From assembly GCA_036383955.1 (NCBI GenBank), contig DASVNH010000041.1, forward strand, positions 1-64,000: a stretch of DNA of 64,000 bases, read 5' to 3'. This DNA is from JACQFK01 sp036383955 (GTDB taxonomy: Bacteria > Planctomycetota > MHYJ01 > JACPRB01). A program made the position numbers and the translations under genes. A model generated the notes under the pieces. That model was not told where the DNA came from, made no database searches, and saw only the letters and a list, made by a program, of their open reading frames with translations. How positions within the stretch are numbered: position 1 is the first letter of the stretch; every line of letters begins with the position of its first letter. Of this stretch, positions 17,922 through 25,601 are shown in pieces.

Positions 17922-18869
17922 CTAGCGAAGCACGCCCTGCCGGACGAGCTCCAGCTCCTGGCGGGAGCTCACGACGTCCGCCAGCGCGTCCTGCGCGTCC
18001 TTGAGGTCCTTCTCCAGGCGGCGCCGTTCCTTGCGCTGCTCGGTCAGCTTGTCCTCGAGCGCCTCGTTCGAGAGATCCTTGTTGCCCGCGGCGGCGCCCA
18101 GGCTGTCGCGCGAGCTCTTGAGGAAGTCGTCCAGGGCGTCCTGCGCCTTGATCGCCTTCTCGAGGAGGTCCTTCACGGCGGCGCGCTCGTCGTCCTTTTC
18201 GATCTTGAGGGCGTCGAGCGCCTTCTTCACGCGCTCCTCGGCGGACGCGCGGGTCGGCGTGGCGGCGGCGCCGCCGCCCTGGAAGCGCTGGACGACGCCG
18301 GGGATCATGCGCATCCACCCGGTGGCGCGCTCCATCAGGGCGTCGGCCTTCGTCTTCTGCTCGTCGGTGAGGTGGGCCTTCACCTTCTCCGAGAACGCCT
18401 TCATGCTCTCCTGGCCCTTCGCGAGCTCGGCCTGCCAGTCGAGGCCCTGGAAGCCGTTCGCGCGCAGCTCCTCCATGCGCTTCTGCGTCTGCGCCTGGAA
18501 CTCGTCCACGATCGGCTTGATCTTCTCGGCCTGCTCGTCCGTGAGCTGCAGCTCCTGCTTGAGGTTGTCGAGCTGCATGCCGCCGCCGAGCCCGCGGCCG
18601 CCCCCGAACTGGAAGTTGCCCTGGCGGTTCCCGCCGGCGCCGCCGCCGGCCCCGCCGCGCTGCCGCAGCTCGTCGAACTTGGTTTTCTGCTCGTCCGTCA
18701 GCAGCGCGCGGATCTGCTCCGTGTCCTTGTCGAGGATCTCCTTCACTTTCGACGTCTGCTCGTCCGAAAGCCCCAGCTGGCTCTTCAGCTGGTTCACGCG
18801 GAACTCCGTCCCGCGGTCCTGCGCCGCGGCGACCGCGGCCATCGACACCCACAACGCCCAGGTCTTCAT
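17922..18869 (-). CDS. Spy/CpxP-like periplasmic LTxxQ protein
   Basis: A 315-residue exported protein (signal peptide about 1-16, ending AAVAAAQ). It has three copies of the L(S/T)DEQ motif: LGLSDEQTSKV, ALLTDEQKTKFDEL and LQLTDEQAEKI, plus HLTDEQKTKADAL. A Gly-rich linker (GGAGGGAGG) and a C-terminal coiled coil (about 205-310) complete it. LTxxQ proteins such as Spy and CpxP are periplasmic chaperones or stress sensors. It is the last gene of the sigma factor operon, 2 bases after the RseB-like gene, which suggests it is an output of that envelope stress circuit. Confidence 0.78.
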   Translation of the reverse strand: MKTWALWVSMAAVAAAQDRGTEFRVNQLKSQLGLSDEQTSKVKEILDKDTEQIRALLTDEQKTKFDELRQRGGAGGGAGGNRQGNFQFGGGRGLGGGMQLDNLKQELQLTDEQAEKIKPIVDEFQAQTQKRMEELRANGFQGLDWQAELAKGQESMKAFSEKVKAHLTDEQKTKADALMERATGWMRMIPGVVQRFQGGGAAATPTRASAEERVKKALDALKIEKDDERAAVKDLLEKAIKAQDALDDFLKSSRDSLGAAAGNKDLSNEALEDKLTEQRKERRRLEKDLKDAQDALADVVSSRQELELVRQGVLR

Positions 18870-18871
18870 CT

Positions 18872-19891
18872 CTACCTCCGGTTCAAGCTTTCGATCATCG
18901 ACTCGATGTCGTTTTCACGCACGTTGCCCGCGACCAGCACCGCGGTTCCCTCGACTTCCAGCAAGTAGGCCCAGCCGCCGGCCCCTTTGACCTTCTGCGC
19001 CAGGATGCCGGAGGACGTGGCCTCCGCCCGGGGCAGGAACTTCTTCGCGAACGCCCACAGCTCCGATCGCGCGTCGATCTCGATCACCGAGACCACCGCC
19101 AGGCCGTCGGTGTACGCCAGATGCGCGACCGTCCCGCCGATCTTCGGGAGGGGAAACGGCAGGGCGCGCCGGGCCTGCTCGGGGAGCTCCACGTCCAAGC
19201 GGATCAGCTCCGAGCCGCGCAGCTCGAAGCCGGCCGCCGGGCGCGCGGGGGCCCAGACGCCGAAGCCCGCGGCCTCCGAGATCCGGTCCAGGGGGACGCC
19301 GGTCCTCCCGACCTTGAGCCAGGACGCCGCCGGCGGCGCGGCGGGGGGGATCTTGATCTCCGACGCCGGCGGAAAGGAGATCTCCTTGAACTCCGCGCAA
19401 AAGCGCGTCGCGTCCACGGCGACGACCTCGAAGCGGAGCGCGAGGCGGTGCACGCGGTCGGCGGCGACGCGGAACGTCGGACGTCCGGCGATCTTCGGGC
19501 GCGCCTCGTAGAGGTCGGCGAGGCGGCCGGCGACGACCTCCGTCCCGGTGAACGCGATGTCGTAGTTCCGGACGGCGAGGTGGTAGTCCTTCACCCGCTC
19601 CTTCCACTGCACGAGGCCGGGGCGGAGCAGGCCCGCGAAGGCGGGGCGGCGGGGGCGGACGGAGGCCGGCTCGACGTGCCGGCGGCCGTCGCCCGCCGAC
19701 AGGACCTTGAGGGTGATCGTGTCGCCGGCGCTGATCTCGCGGACGCCCGCGTATGCGACGCGGTGCTCGGCGGCCTCGATCTCCTCGAGGAGCGCCTCGA
19801 GGCGGGACTCGCGCACCTCGGCGAGCACGCCCCAGGCGATGGCTCCCGAGAGCAGCGCGAAGGCCGGGACGATGAGGGCGGTCTTGCGCAT
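18872..19891 (-). CDS. RseB/MucB-like periplasmic sigma-factor regulator
   Basis: A 339-residue protein with an N-terminal signal anchor (residues 5-24). The region LLEEIEAAEHRVAYAGVREI followed by strands resembles the lipid-sensing N-terminal domain of RseB/MucB and LolA-type folds. The C-terminal region has ELWAFAKKFLPRAE and GGWAYLLEVEGTAVLVAGNV strands. The position directly after an ECF sigma factor and its zinc anti-sigma supports an RseB-like role: binding the anti-sigma periplasmic part until stress signals release it. Sequence identity to known RseB is low, so the call leans on context. Confidence 0.6.
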   Translation of the reverse strand: MRKTALIVPAFALLSGAIAWGVLAEVRESRLEALLEEIEAAEHRVAYAGVREISAGDTITLKVLSAGDGRRHVEPASVRPRRPAFAGLLRPGLVQWKERVKDYHLAVRNYDIAFTGTEVVAGRLADLYEARPKIAGRPTFRVAADRVHRLALRFEVVAVDATRFCAEFKEISFPPASEIKIPPAAPPAASWLKVGRTGVPLDRISEAAGFGVWAPARPAAGFELRGSELIRLDVELPEQARRALPFPLPKIGGTVAHLAYTDGLAVVSVIEIDARSELWAFAKKFLPRAEATSSGILAQKVKGAGGWAYLLEVEGTAVLVAGNVRENDIESMIESLNRR

Positions 19892-20290
19892 CTACTCGTT
19901 TCTTTCCGCGGGCTCGTAGCGGGGAACGAAGGCGGCCAGGCCGCCGGCTTCGCGGGCCTCCACGAACGTCACCTCGAGCGCGGGCCGCGCCGCCGGCCGC
20001 GCCACCAGGGCGACGAGGCCCAGCAGCAGGACCGCCGCGGCGGCCCAGGGCCCGAGCGGGAAGCGGCGGACGGGGGCGGGGCGGGCGACGGCCGTCGCGA
20101 TCCGCGCCCAGAGGTCGGCGGGGGCGGAGGGGACGCGGGCGGCGCGGAGGATCTTCTCGTTCTCGCGGATGCCGCGGAGGACGTCGGCGCAGCGCGGGCA
20201 GGCGGCGCGATGGGCGTCGAAGCCGGCGCGGTCGGCGAGGGAGCCTTCCAGGAAGTCGAACACCCGGTCGCGGAAGGATTCGCAGCTCAT
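19892..20290 (-). CDS. Zinc-binding anti-sigma factor (zf-HC2 type)
   Basis: A 132-residue membrane protein. The N-terminal anti-sigma domain has Cys3, His27, Cys31 and Cys34 in the HxxxCxxC arrangement of ZAS proteins. One membrane helix follows (about 78-98) and then a short periplasmic tail. It should hold the adjacent ECF sigma factor inactive at the membrane. The start overlaps the sigma gene stop (ATGA) and the stop abuts the RseB-like start, so the three are co-translated. Confidence 0.85.
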   Translation of the reverse strand: MSCESFRDRVFDFLEGSLADRAGFDAHRAACPRCADVLRGIRENEKILRAARVPSAPADLWARIATAVARPAPVRRFPLGPWAAAAVLLLGLVALVARPAARPALEVTFVEAREAGGLAAFVPRYEPAERNE

Positions 20291-20901
20291 TCCGGCACCA
20301 CGCCTTTCAGGAGGTCGCGCAGGGTCTCGTGAGCGAGGAACAGCCTCGACTTCACGGTGCCCATCGAGAGCTCCAGGACTTCGGCGATCTCTTCGTAGGA
20401 GAGACCCTCGAGGTACCGGAGGCCGACGATGGCGCGGAGCTTGGGGGAGAGGGACAGGATCGCCCGCTGGACCTCTTCGTCGAGGGGGCGGCCTTCCTGG
20501 GTGCCGCCGAGGTCGCCGCGGCCGTCGCGCGCGAGGCGTTCCTCGATGCGCGCGTGGCGGGCCGTCTCGGACGCCTTGTTCAGGGCGTGGTTGACGGCGA
20601 CGCGGAAGAGCCACGTGGAGAACTTGCTCTCGAACTTGAAGCGGCGGAGCTCCCCGTGGATCTTGACGAAGACCTCCTGGACGAGGTCGGCCGCCGCGTG
20701 CTCCTCTCCGAGGATCCGGTACGCGGTGGCGAAGACCTTCTCCCGGTACTTTTCATAGAGCGGACGGAAGGCGTCGGGGTCGCCGGCCAGATGCCGGCGG
20801 ACCCATTCGGCGTCGTCGGCGCCTTCCGTTGATTCCGCTCTTTCCGACACGCGAACCCTTGGAAAATGTTCTGTCCGGCGTCGATGAAATGACGCGGTCA
20901 T
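20287..20901 (-). CDS. ECF-type RNA polymerase sigma factor (RpoE-like)
   Basis: A 204-residue ECF sigma factor. Region 2 (about 35-105) contains LYEKYREKVFATAYRILGEEHAAADLVQEVF, and region 4 (about 145-195) contains LSPKLRAIVGLRYLEGLSYEEIAEVLELSMGTVKSRL. It heads a four-gene operon with a zinc anti-sigma, an RseB-like sensor and a Spy-like protein, the plan of an envelope stress response. The annotated ATG at 20901 lies inside a 31-base palindrome; GTG at 20850 is an alternative start that would leave the palindrome in the leader. Confidence 0.92.
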   Translation of the reverse strand: MTASFHRRRTEHFPRVRVSERAESTEGADDAEWVRRHLAGDPDAFRPLYEKYREKVFATAYRILGEEHAAADLVQEVFVKIHGELRRFKFESKFSTWLFRVAVNHALNKASETARHARIEERLARDGRGDLGGTQEGRPLDEEVQRAILSLSPKLRAIVGLRYLEGLSYEEIAEVLELSMGTVKSRLFLAHETLRDLLKGVVPE

Positions 20902-20910
20902 TTTATCAAC
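20880..20910. promoter_or_regulatory. 31-base palindrome, operator candidate, copy 1
   Basis: Two 14-base arms flank a GCG centre: GTCGATGAAATGAC on the left and, on the other strand, GTTGATAAAATGAC, matching at 12 of 14 positions. The site covers the ATG of the ECF sigma gene and is 44 bases upstream of the divergent gene at 20954. The same palindrome recurs at 51474-51504 with identical centre and half-site TGACGCGGTCA. Symmetry and location suggest binding by a dimeric regulator. Confidence 0.65.
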
Positions 20911-20953
20911 ACTTGGTATCCCCCGCGGCGGAAGAGTTCGTTAGGATGCGAGG

Positions 20954-21577
20954 GTGCGTCGGATTCCCCTCTGGCTGAAGCTCGGCGTCGCCGCGTGGGC
21001 GGCCGTCTACGTGCCCGCCTACCTCGCGCACTACGGCGCCCTGCCGTTCCTCTGGTTCTGCAACCTGGGCAACCTCATGCTGGTCGCCGGGATCTGGCTC
21101 GAGAGCGCGCTCCTCGTGTCGATGGTCGGCCTCTCGGTGCTGGTCGTGGACACGTTGTGGACGGTCGACGTCCTCGGCCGCCTGCTCCTGTCCCGCCATT
21201 TGATCGGCGGGACGGGGTACATGTGGGACGCGGAGATCCCGCTGTGGATCCGCCTGATCTCGCTCTTCCACGTCGTGAATCCCGTCCTGCTCGTCTTCCT
21301 GCTGCGGCGCCTGGGCTACGACCGCCGGGCGCTCCCCGCGCAGACCCTCCTGTGCTGGATCGTGCTGCCGGTCTGTTACTTCCTCACGCCGCCGGCCCTG
21401 AACCTGAACTGGGCCTTCGGCCTCTTCGGCCGGACGCAATCCTGGATGCCCGGCGGCCTCTACCTTCTGGCCACGATGGCGGGCTACGTGGCCCTGCTCT
21501 ACGCGCCGACTCACTTGCTGCTGCGGGCCTGGATGCGGCCGGCCCAAAAGGAGCCGGGATCCGCCAGCTCTTGCTAG
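20954..21577 (+). CDS. Multi-pass membrane protein of unknown function
   Basis: A 207-residue protein with about six hydrophobic segments and the conserved-looking motifs WFCNLGNL, LLSRHLIGGTGYMWD and LFHVVNPVLLVFLLRRLGYD. The start is GTG at 20954, since the frame has no earlier start. The pattern resembles small integral-membrane families in soil bacteria but no function could be named. It is read divergently from the ECF sigma operon, with the 31-base palindrome in the shared upstream region, so it may share its regulation. Confidence 0.7.
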   Translation: MRRIPLWLKLGVAAWAAVYVPAYLAHYGALPFLWFCNLGNLMLVAGIWLESALLVSMVGLSVLVVDTLWTVDVLGRLLLSRHLIGGTGYMWDAEIPLWIRLISLFHVVNPVLLVFLLRRLGYDRRALPAQTLLCWIVLPVCYFLTPPALNLNWAFGLFGRTQSWMPGGLYLLATMAGYVALLYAPTHLLLRAWMRPAQKEPGSASSC

Positions 21578-21625
21578 AATGCCTCCCCCGAACGCAAATA
21601 TAAGAGGGAAGAAAAGGAGAGCCTC

Positions 21626-22282
21626 ATGACCGACGTCACCGTCGCGCCCCGGTCGCTGCCCAAGATCGGCGACCTCGCGCCCGACTTCAAGGCCATCACC
21701 ACCCACGGGGAGATCGAGTTCTCCAAGTGGGCCGAGGGGAAGTGGGTGGTCTTCTTCAGCCATCCCGCCGACTTCACCCCCGTCTGCTCGACCGAGCTCA
21801 CCGAGTTCGGACGCCGCGCCGGCGAGTTCGACGCCAAGGGCGTGAAGCTGATCGGGCTGTCCGTCGACAGCGTCCACTCCCATCTCGCCTGGCACCAGAA
21901 CCTGGGCAAGATCCTGGGCGTGAAGCTGCCGTATCCGCTCATCGCCGACTCCACCCGCGCGGTCTCCGAGCTCTACGGCATGATCCACCCGGGCGCTTCC
22001 GCGACGGTCACCGTCCGCGCCCTCTTCGTCATCGATCCCAAGCGCGTGGTTCGCGCCGTCGTCTACTACCCCCTCAACATCGGCCGCAACGTGGACGAGA
22101 TCGTGAGGATCGTCGACGCCCTCCAGACCGCCGACAAGAACGGGGTCGCCTGCCCGGTGAACTGGAAGCCCGGCGACCAGGTCATCATTCCGCCCCCCAA
22201 GACCGAAAAAGAGGTCGAGGATCGGCTGGCCCTCCAGAACGTCGAGCGCCTCGACTTCTACCTCACGAAGAAGAAGCTCTAA
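21626..22282 (+). CDS. 1-Cys peroxiredoxin (Prx6/AhpC-TSA family)
   Basis: A 218-residue peroxiredoxin. The peroxidatic Cys54 lies in HPADFTPVCSTELTEF and the Prx6-type C-terminal domain contains NGVACPVNWKPGDQVIIPPP. The enzyme reduces hydrogen peroxide and organic peroxides in the cytoplasm. It has a clear ribosome-binding site (AAAAGGAGAG) and is closed by a strong terminator at 22297-22338, so it is likely monocistronic. The length agrees with the family (about 210-225 residues). Confidence 0.95.
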   Translation: MTDVTVAPRSLPKIGDLAPDFKAITTHGEIEFSKWAEGKWVVFFSHPADFTPVCSTELTEFGRRAGEFDAKGVKLIGLSVDSVHSHLAWHQNLGKILGVKLPYPLIADSTRAVSELYGMIHPGASATVTVRALFVIDPKRVVRAVVYYPLNIGRNVDEIVRIVDALQTADKNGVACPVNWKPGDQVIIPPPKTEKEVEDRLALQNVERLDFYLTKKKL

Positions 22283-22296
22283 TACAGCGCAAAACG

Positions 22297-22338
22297 GCGC
22301 GCGAAAGCCACCCGGTGACTTTCGCGCGCTTTCTTTTT
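22297..22338 (+). terminator. Rho-independent terminator after the peroxiredoxin gene
   Basis: An 11-base stem (GCGCGCGAAAG at 22297-22307 pairing with CTTTCGCGCGC at 22319-22329) with loop CCACCCGGTGA is followed by TTTCTTTTT. It begins 15 bases after the stop codon. Confidence 0.92.
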
Positions 22339-22413
22339 GCCCGTAACCCCTTCGGCGGGCATACTTCTCAGACCAACGAAGTGCTTCGACCCGGCTCAGC
22401 ACAAGGAGAAACC

Positions 22414-22971
22414 ATGGCCGCCAAGAGCTTCACGACCCTCGAGAAGAACATCCTGAAGACCAAGGGCTTGTCCGACGCCCAGATCGGAAAGCTCGCCAAG
22501 GCGGGCGTGAGCTCGAAGGACGACCTCCGCACGGTCGGCGACGCCGCGACCCTCGCGTCCCTCGTGAAAGGCGTCTCCTCCGAGACCGCGGCGGCCGTCA
22601 TGGCCTGGGCGGGCGTGGGCGGGGCGACGGCCGTCGCCGGCGGCGGCGGGGTGGTCGTCGATTCGTCGGACGTCGTCTACTGCGTCCACTGCAAGACCAA
22701 GCAGCCGAAGGACTACTCCTCGGGCGACCTTTGCGTCTCCTGCGGCAAGCAGGCCGAGCCCATCCTCTCCTGCTTCTGGTGCTCGGCCTCCGGGCCCGGC
22801 AAGTTCTGCCGCGCCTGCGGCGCCGAGTTCGTCTCCACGGCCGAGCTCGACCTGGCCGTGCACCTCAAGCGCGAGGGCAATCCGAAGGACGCCATCCCGC
22901 CCAAGCTCAAGGGGATGACCGCGGCGGAGAAGGACGTCCTCTGGGGCAAGATCCGCAAGAGCCGCGGATAA
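22414..22971 (+). CDS. Zinc-ribbon protein with helix-hairpin-helix-like N-terminus
   Basis: A 185-residue protein. The N-terminal 65 residues (LSDAQIGKLAKAGVSSKDDL ... GVSSETAAAVMAWAG) look like two helix-hairpin-helix units, a small nucleic-acid-binding fold. After a Gly-rich linker come two zinc ribbons with Cys pairs CVHC/CVSC and CFWC/CRAC (about 90-145). The C-terminus is helical and basic. It ends 6 bases before a gene whose N-terminus has the same CFWC...FCRxCGAE ribbon. The pair forms an operon of unknown function; zinc-ribbon plus HhH suggests work on DNA or RNA. Confidence 0.75.
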   Translation: MAAKSFTTLEKNILKTKGLSDAQIGKLAKAGVSSKDDLRTVGDAATLASLVKGVSSETAAAVMAWAGVGGATAVAGGGGVVVDSSDVVYCVHCKTKQPKDYSSGDLCVSCGKQAEPILSCFWCSASGPGKFCRACGAEFVSTAELDLAVHLKREGNPKDAIPPKLKGMTAAEKDVLWGKIRKSRG

Positions 22972-22977
22972 ACGCCG

Positions 22978-25569
22978 ATGCGCGCGCTCTGCGAGGCGTG
23001 CGGAAAGCCCCAGCCGCCCGACTGGACACCCGGTGGACAGTGCGTCCACTGCGGGAAGGCCGTGCGCCGGGAGCTCCGCTGCTTCTGGTGCGTCAAGTGG
23101 ACCCCCGCCGCCAAGTTCTGCCGCTCCTGCGGGGCGGAGACGGTCGAGGCCCGGGTCTTCGGCGCCGCCCGCATGCTCAAGGACGCCGGGACCGACCGCT
23201 TCACGGTCCCCAAGCAGCTGCGGGACTTCGATCCCGAGCAGGTCGAGAACTTCACCCGCATCTATCAGCGGCACGCGATCGCCGTCGCGCGGCACGTCGA
23301 CGACGTCCGCTTCCTCGAGCGCTTCCTCCGCCAGAAGGCCTGGAGCGACGCGCTGGAAGACCAGCTGATCCCCCAGCTGCCCTGGCCGGAGGAGACCCTC
23401 GCGAGGATGTCGGCGCCCCCGCCGCAGCCCGGCGACGACCTTTCGACGGCCCGCGCCCTGGCCAAGGACAGCCCTTTCCCGACGACCCGCGCCCTCGCGA
23501 CGCTCGTCCGCCTGAGGCTCGACGACTGGTCCGCCCACAAGGACGCCTGCTCGGTCTTCTACACCCAGGAGCCCGCGCTCAAGGCCGAGGCCGCCCTCAC
23601 GCTCACCAGCTGGCGCGTGCTGTACGGCGTGGGACGTCCGCGCGAGCAGGGCCGCGAGCTCTATGACGAGCTGAAGCGCTCGACGTTCAAGCTCGAGGCC
23701 GCCGTGCGTCTCGCCTCCCTGGGCACGACCGACGAAGGCCTGCTCAAGGAGGCCCTGACTTCAAACGATCCGGAGACGTCCTTCGGCGCGGCGCTCGTGC
23801 TGGGGGACGTCGACCGCCTCCAAGCCGCCCTCAAAGGCGGCGAGCTCGAGAAGAGCGCGGCCGGAAGCCGGCTCATCCAGCTCGGCGTGATCAAGCCGGT
23901 CGTCGAGACGATCGAGAAAAGCCCGATCGAGATCCAGCGCGAGCTCGTCGAGTCGCTCGTCCGTCGCAAGGGGCCGGCGCCCGAGGCGGCCGAGACGCTG
24001 CTCGAGATCGTGGAGACGACGAGCGACGACTCCCTCCGTGAGCGGGCCGTCAGGGTGTTGTGCCGGCAGCTGCGGCCCGCCTGGATCGTGCGGATCGTGA
24101 AGGCGGGGAAGGGCGACGCGCACATCTTCCAGTCGCTGCTCCAGGCCGAGGGCCTCGAGCCGGCGTCGGCGGTCGAGCTGGGCGACCATCTCCTGCGGGC
24201 CGGCCGCTTCGCGTCGCACCAGTACGGCCTCAACGGGCTGGCCGAGAAGGGCCTCATGCCCGCGACGTTCGTGCCGTCGCGCTTCGGCGCGGCGGACGAC
24301 AAGACGCGCCTCGAGATGCTGCGCTTCGCGGAGCTGCAGCTCGCCCACGGCGGCGACGAGGCGCTGCACGCGTTCGTGATGGGCGTCGTCTGGGGCAAGT
24401 TCTCCGCGAAGGTCCGCGCCGGCGCCTGGTGGGCGCTCCACCGCTGGTACAAGAGCCTCGGCGAATACCGCGGCGAAGGGCCCTTCAAGCTCGAGAAGGC
24501 GCTCATCGAGAAGTTCTTCGGCACGGTCGCCGCGTTCGGGACGAAGCTGGCCGCCGTGCTGCGCGACCACGACACGCTGAAGGAAGTCGGCTACTACGAG
24601 ATGATCGCGAACGTCCTGCCGACGGCGGACGAGGAGGCCGTCGACGCCCTCCGCTCGCCGGAGCTCATCGACGCCCTTCTGGACGCGATGAAGGGCGACT
24701 ACTGGCCCAACACCCTCGAGGGGATGATCAAGCTGGTGGCGCGGCTGGGCGCGGACGAGCGGTGGAGGTCGAAGGTGCTCGGCGCCCTCCGCGCGCTCGG
24801 CAAGAAGGGCAACTACCACTACGACAAGGCGCTGCGGAACCTGGAGCTGTCGGAGTTCGGGCTGCCGGACGAGAACGCGTGGAAGGACCTCCCGCCCGAC
24901 TTCGTGCCGTCGCGCTGGGAGAAGGCGACGCCCGCGGGTCGCGCCGAGCTGCTCAAGGTCGCGGATCAGCAGCTGATTTACGACCACGGCGACGGCCTGG
25001 GCCCCTTCCTGCTGAAGGTCGCGCTCGCCGGGAATCCCGAGGCGATGGACATCTACGAGGACCGGATCCGCGAGAACGTCGGCCTCCACCGCGACGCCTG
25101 CGCCTACTACTCCGAGCTGGTCGCCGTCCTGCCGATCGCGCTGCGCGAAACGGAGGACCCGAAGACGCACCGCTTCCTCCAGAATCTCTTCCGGGATCCG
25201 CGGCCGACGGACGTCGACGAGATCGCGGCGGAAGGCGAGGCGGGCCGCGCGCTGATCGACGCGATGCTCGAACGCGCCGCGATGAAGGGCGATCTGAGCG
25301 AAAGGGTCATCCGGCACCTCGCGGTCAGCGGGACGCACCCGTCCTGGCGCGAGAAGGTCCGCGCCGCGCTCCAGCGCCTCGGCTCCGAGGGCGAGCGGGC
25401 GCTGCGGCAGTTCCCGCCGCCTGAGGTCAAGACCACGCCCGCGTCCCTCGCGAAAGAGCACCAGGAGAAGATCTTCCGCCTCATGGCCGGCCCCGGAACC
25501 CTCGATCACAAGAAGCGGGAGGCCGCCCGGCTCAAGGCCGAATACGAGGCGAAGCTCAAAGCGCTCTAG
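22978..25569 (+). CDS. Large zinc-ribbon and helical-repeat protein
   Basis: An 863-residue cytoplasmic protein. The first 55 residues hold a double zinc ribbon with Cys pairs CEAC/CVHC and CFWC/CRSC, clearly related to the ribbon of the preceding gene. The remaining 800 residues are alpha-helical with HEAT-like repeats, for example KLEAAVRLASLGTTDEGLLKEAL, SFGAALVLGDVDRLQAALKGG and RVIRHLAVSGTHPSWREKV. No catalytic motif is visible. Such proteins usually act as scaffolds that hold other proteins or nucleic acid. The ATG is 6 bases after the stop of the partner gene. Function unknown. Confidence 0.78.
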   Translation: MRALCEACGKPQPPDWTPGGQCVHCGKAVRRELRCFWCVKWTPAAKFCRSCGAETVEARVFGAARMLKDAGTDRFTVPKQLRDFDPEQVENFTRIYQRHAIAVARHVDDVRFLERFLRQKAWSDALEDQLIPQLPWPEETLARMSAPPPQPGDDLSTARALAKDSPFPTTRALATLVRLRLDDWSAHKDACSVFYTQEPALKAEAALTLTSWRVLYGVGRPREQGRELYDELKRSTFKLEAAVRLASLGTTDEGLLKEALTSNDPETSFGAALVLGDVDRLQAALKGGELEKSAAGSRLIQLGVIKPVVETIEKSPIEIQRELVESLVRRKGPAPEAAETLLEIVETTSDDSLRERAVRVLCRQLRPAWIVRIVKAGKGDAHIFQSLLQAEGLEPASAVELGDHLLRAGRFASHQYGLNGLAEKGLMPATFVPSRFGAADDKTRLEMLRFAELQLAHGGDEALHAFVMGVVWGKFSAKVRAGAWWALHRWYKSLGEYRGEGPFKLEKALIEKFFGTVAAFGTKLAAVLRDHDTLKEVGYYEMIANVLPTADEEAVDALRSPELIDALLDAMKGDYWPNTLEGMIKLVARLGADERWRSKVLGALRALGKKGNYHYDKALRNLELSEFGLPDENAWKDLPPDFVPSRWEKATPAGRAELLKVADQQLIYDHGDGLGPFLLKVALAGNPEAMDIYEDRIRENVGLHRDACAYYSELVAVLPIALRETEDPKTHRFLQNLFRDPRPTDVDEIAAEGEAGRALIDAMLERAAMKGDLSERVIRHLAVSGTHPSWREKVRAALQRLGSEGERALRQFPPPEVKTTPASLAKEHQEKIFRLMAGPGTLDHKKREAARLKAEYEAKLKAL

Positions 25570-25601
25570 CCCGGCCCCGCGGAACGCCGATCTAGTCTGC
25601 G

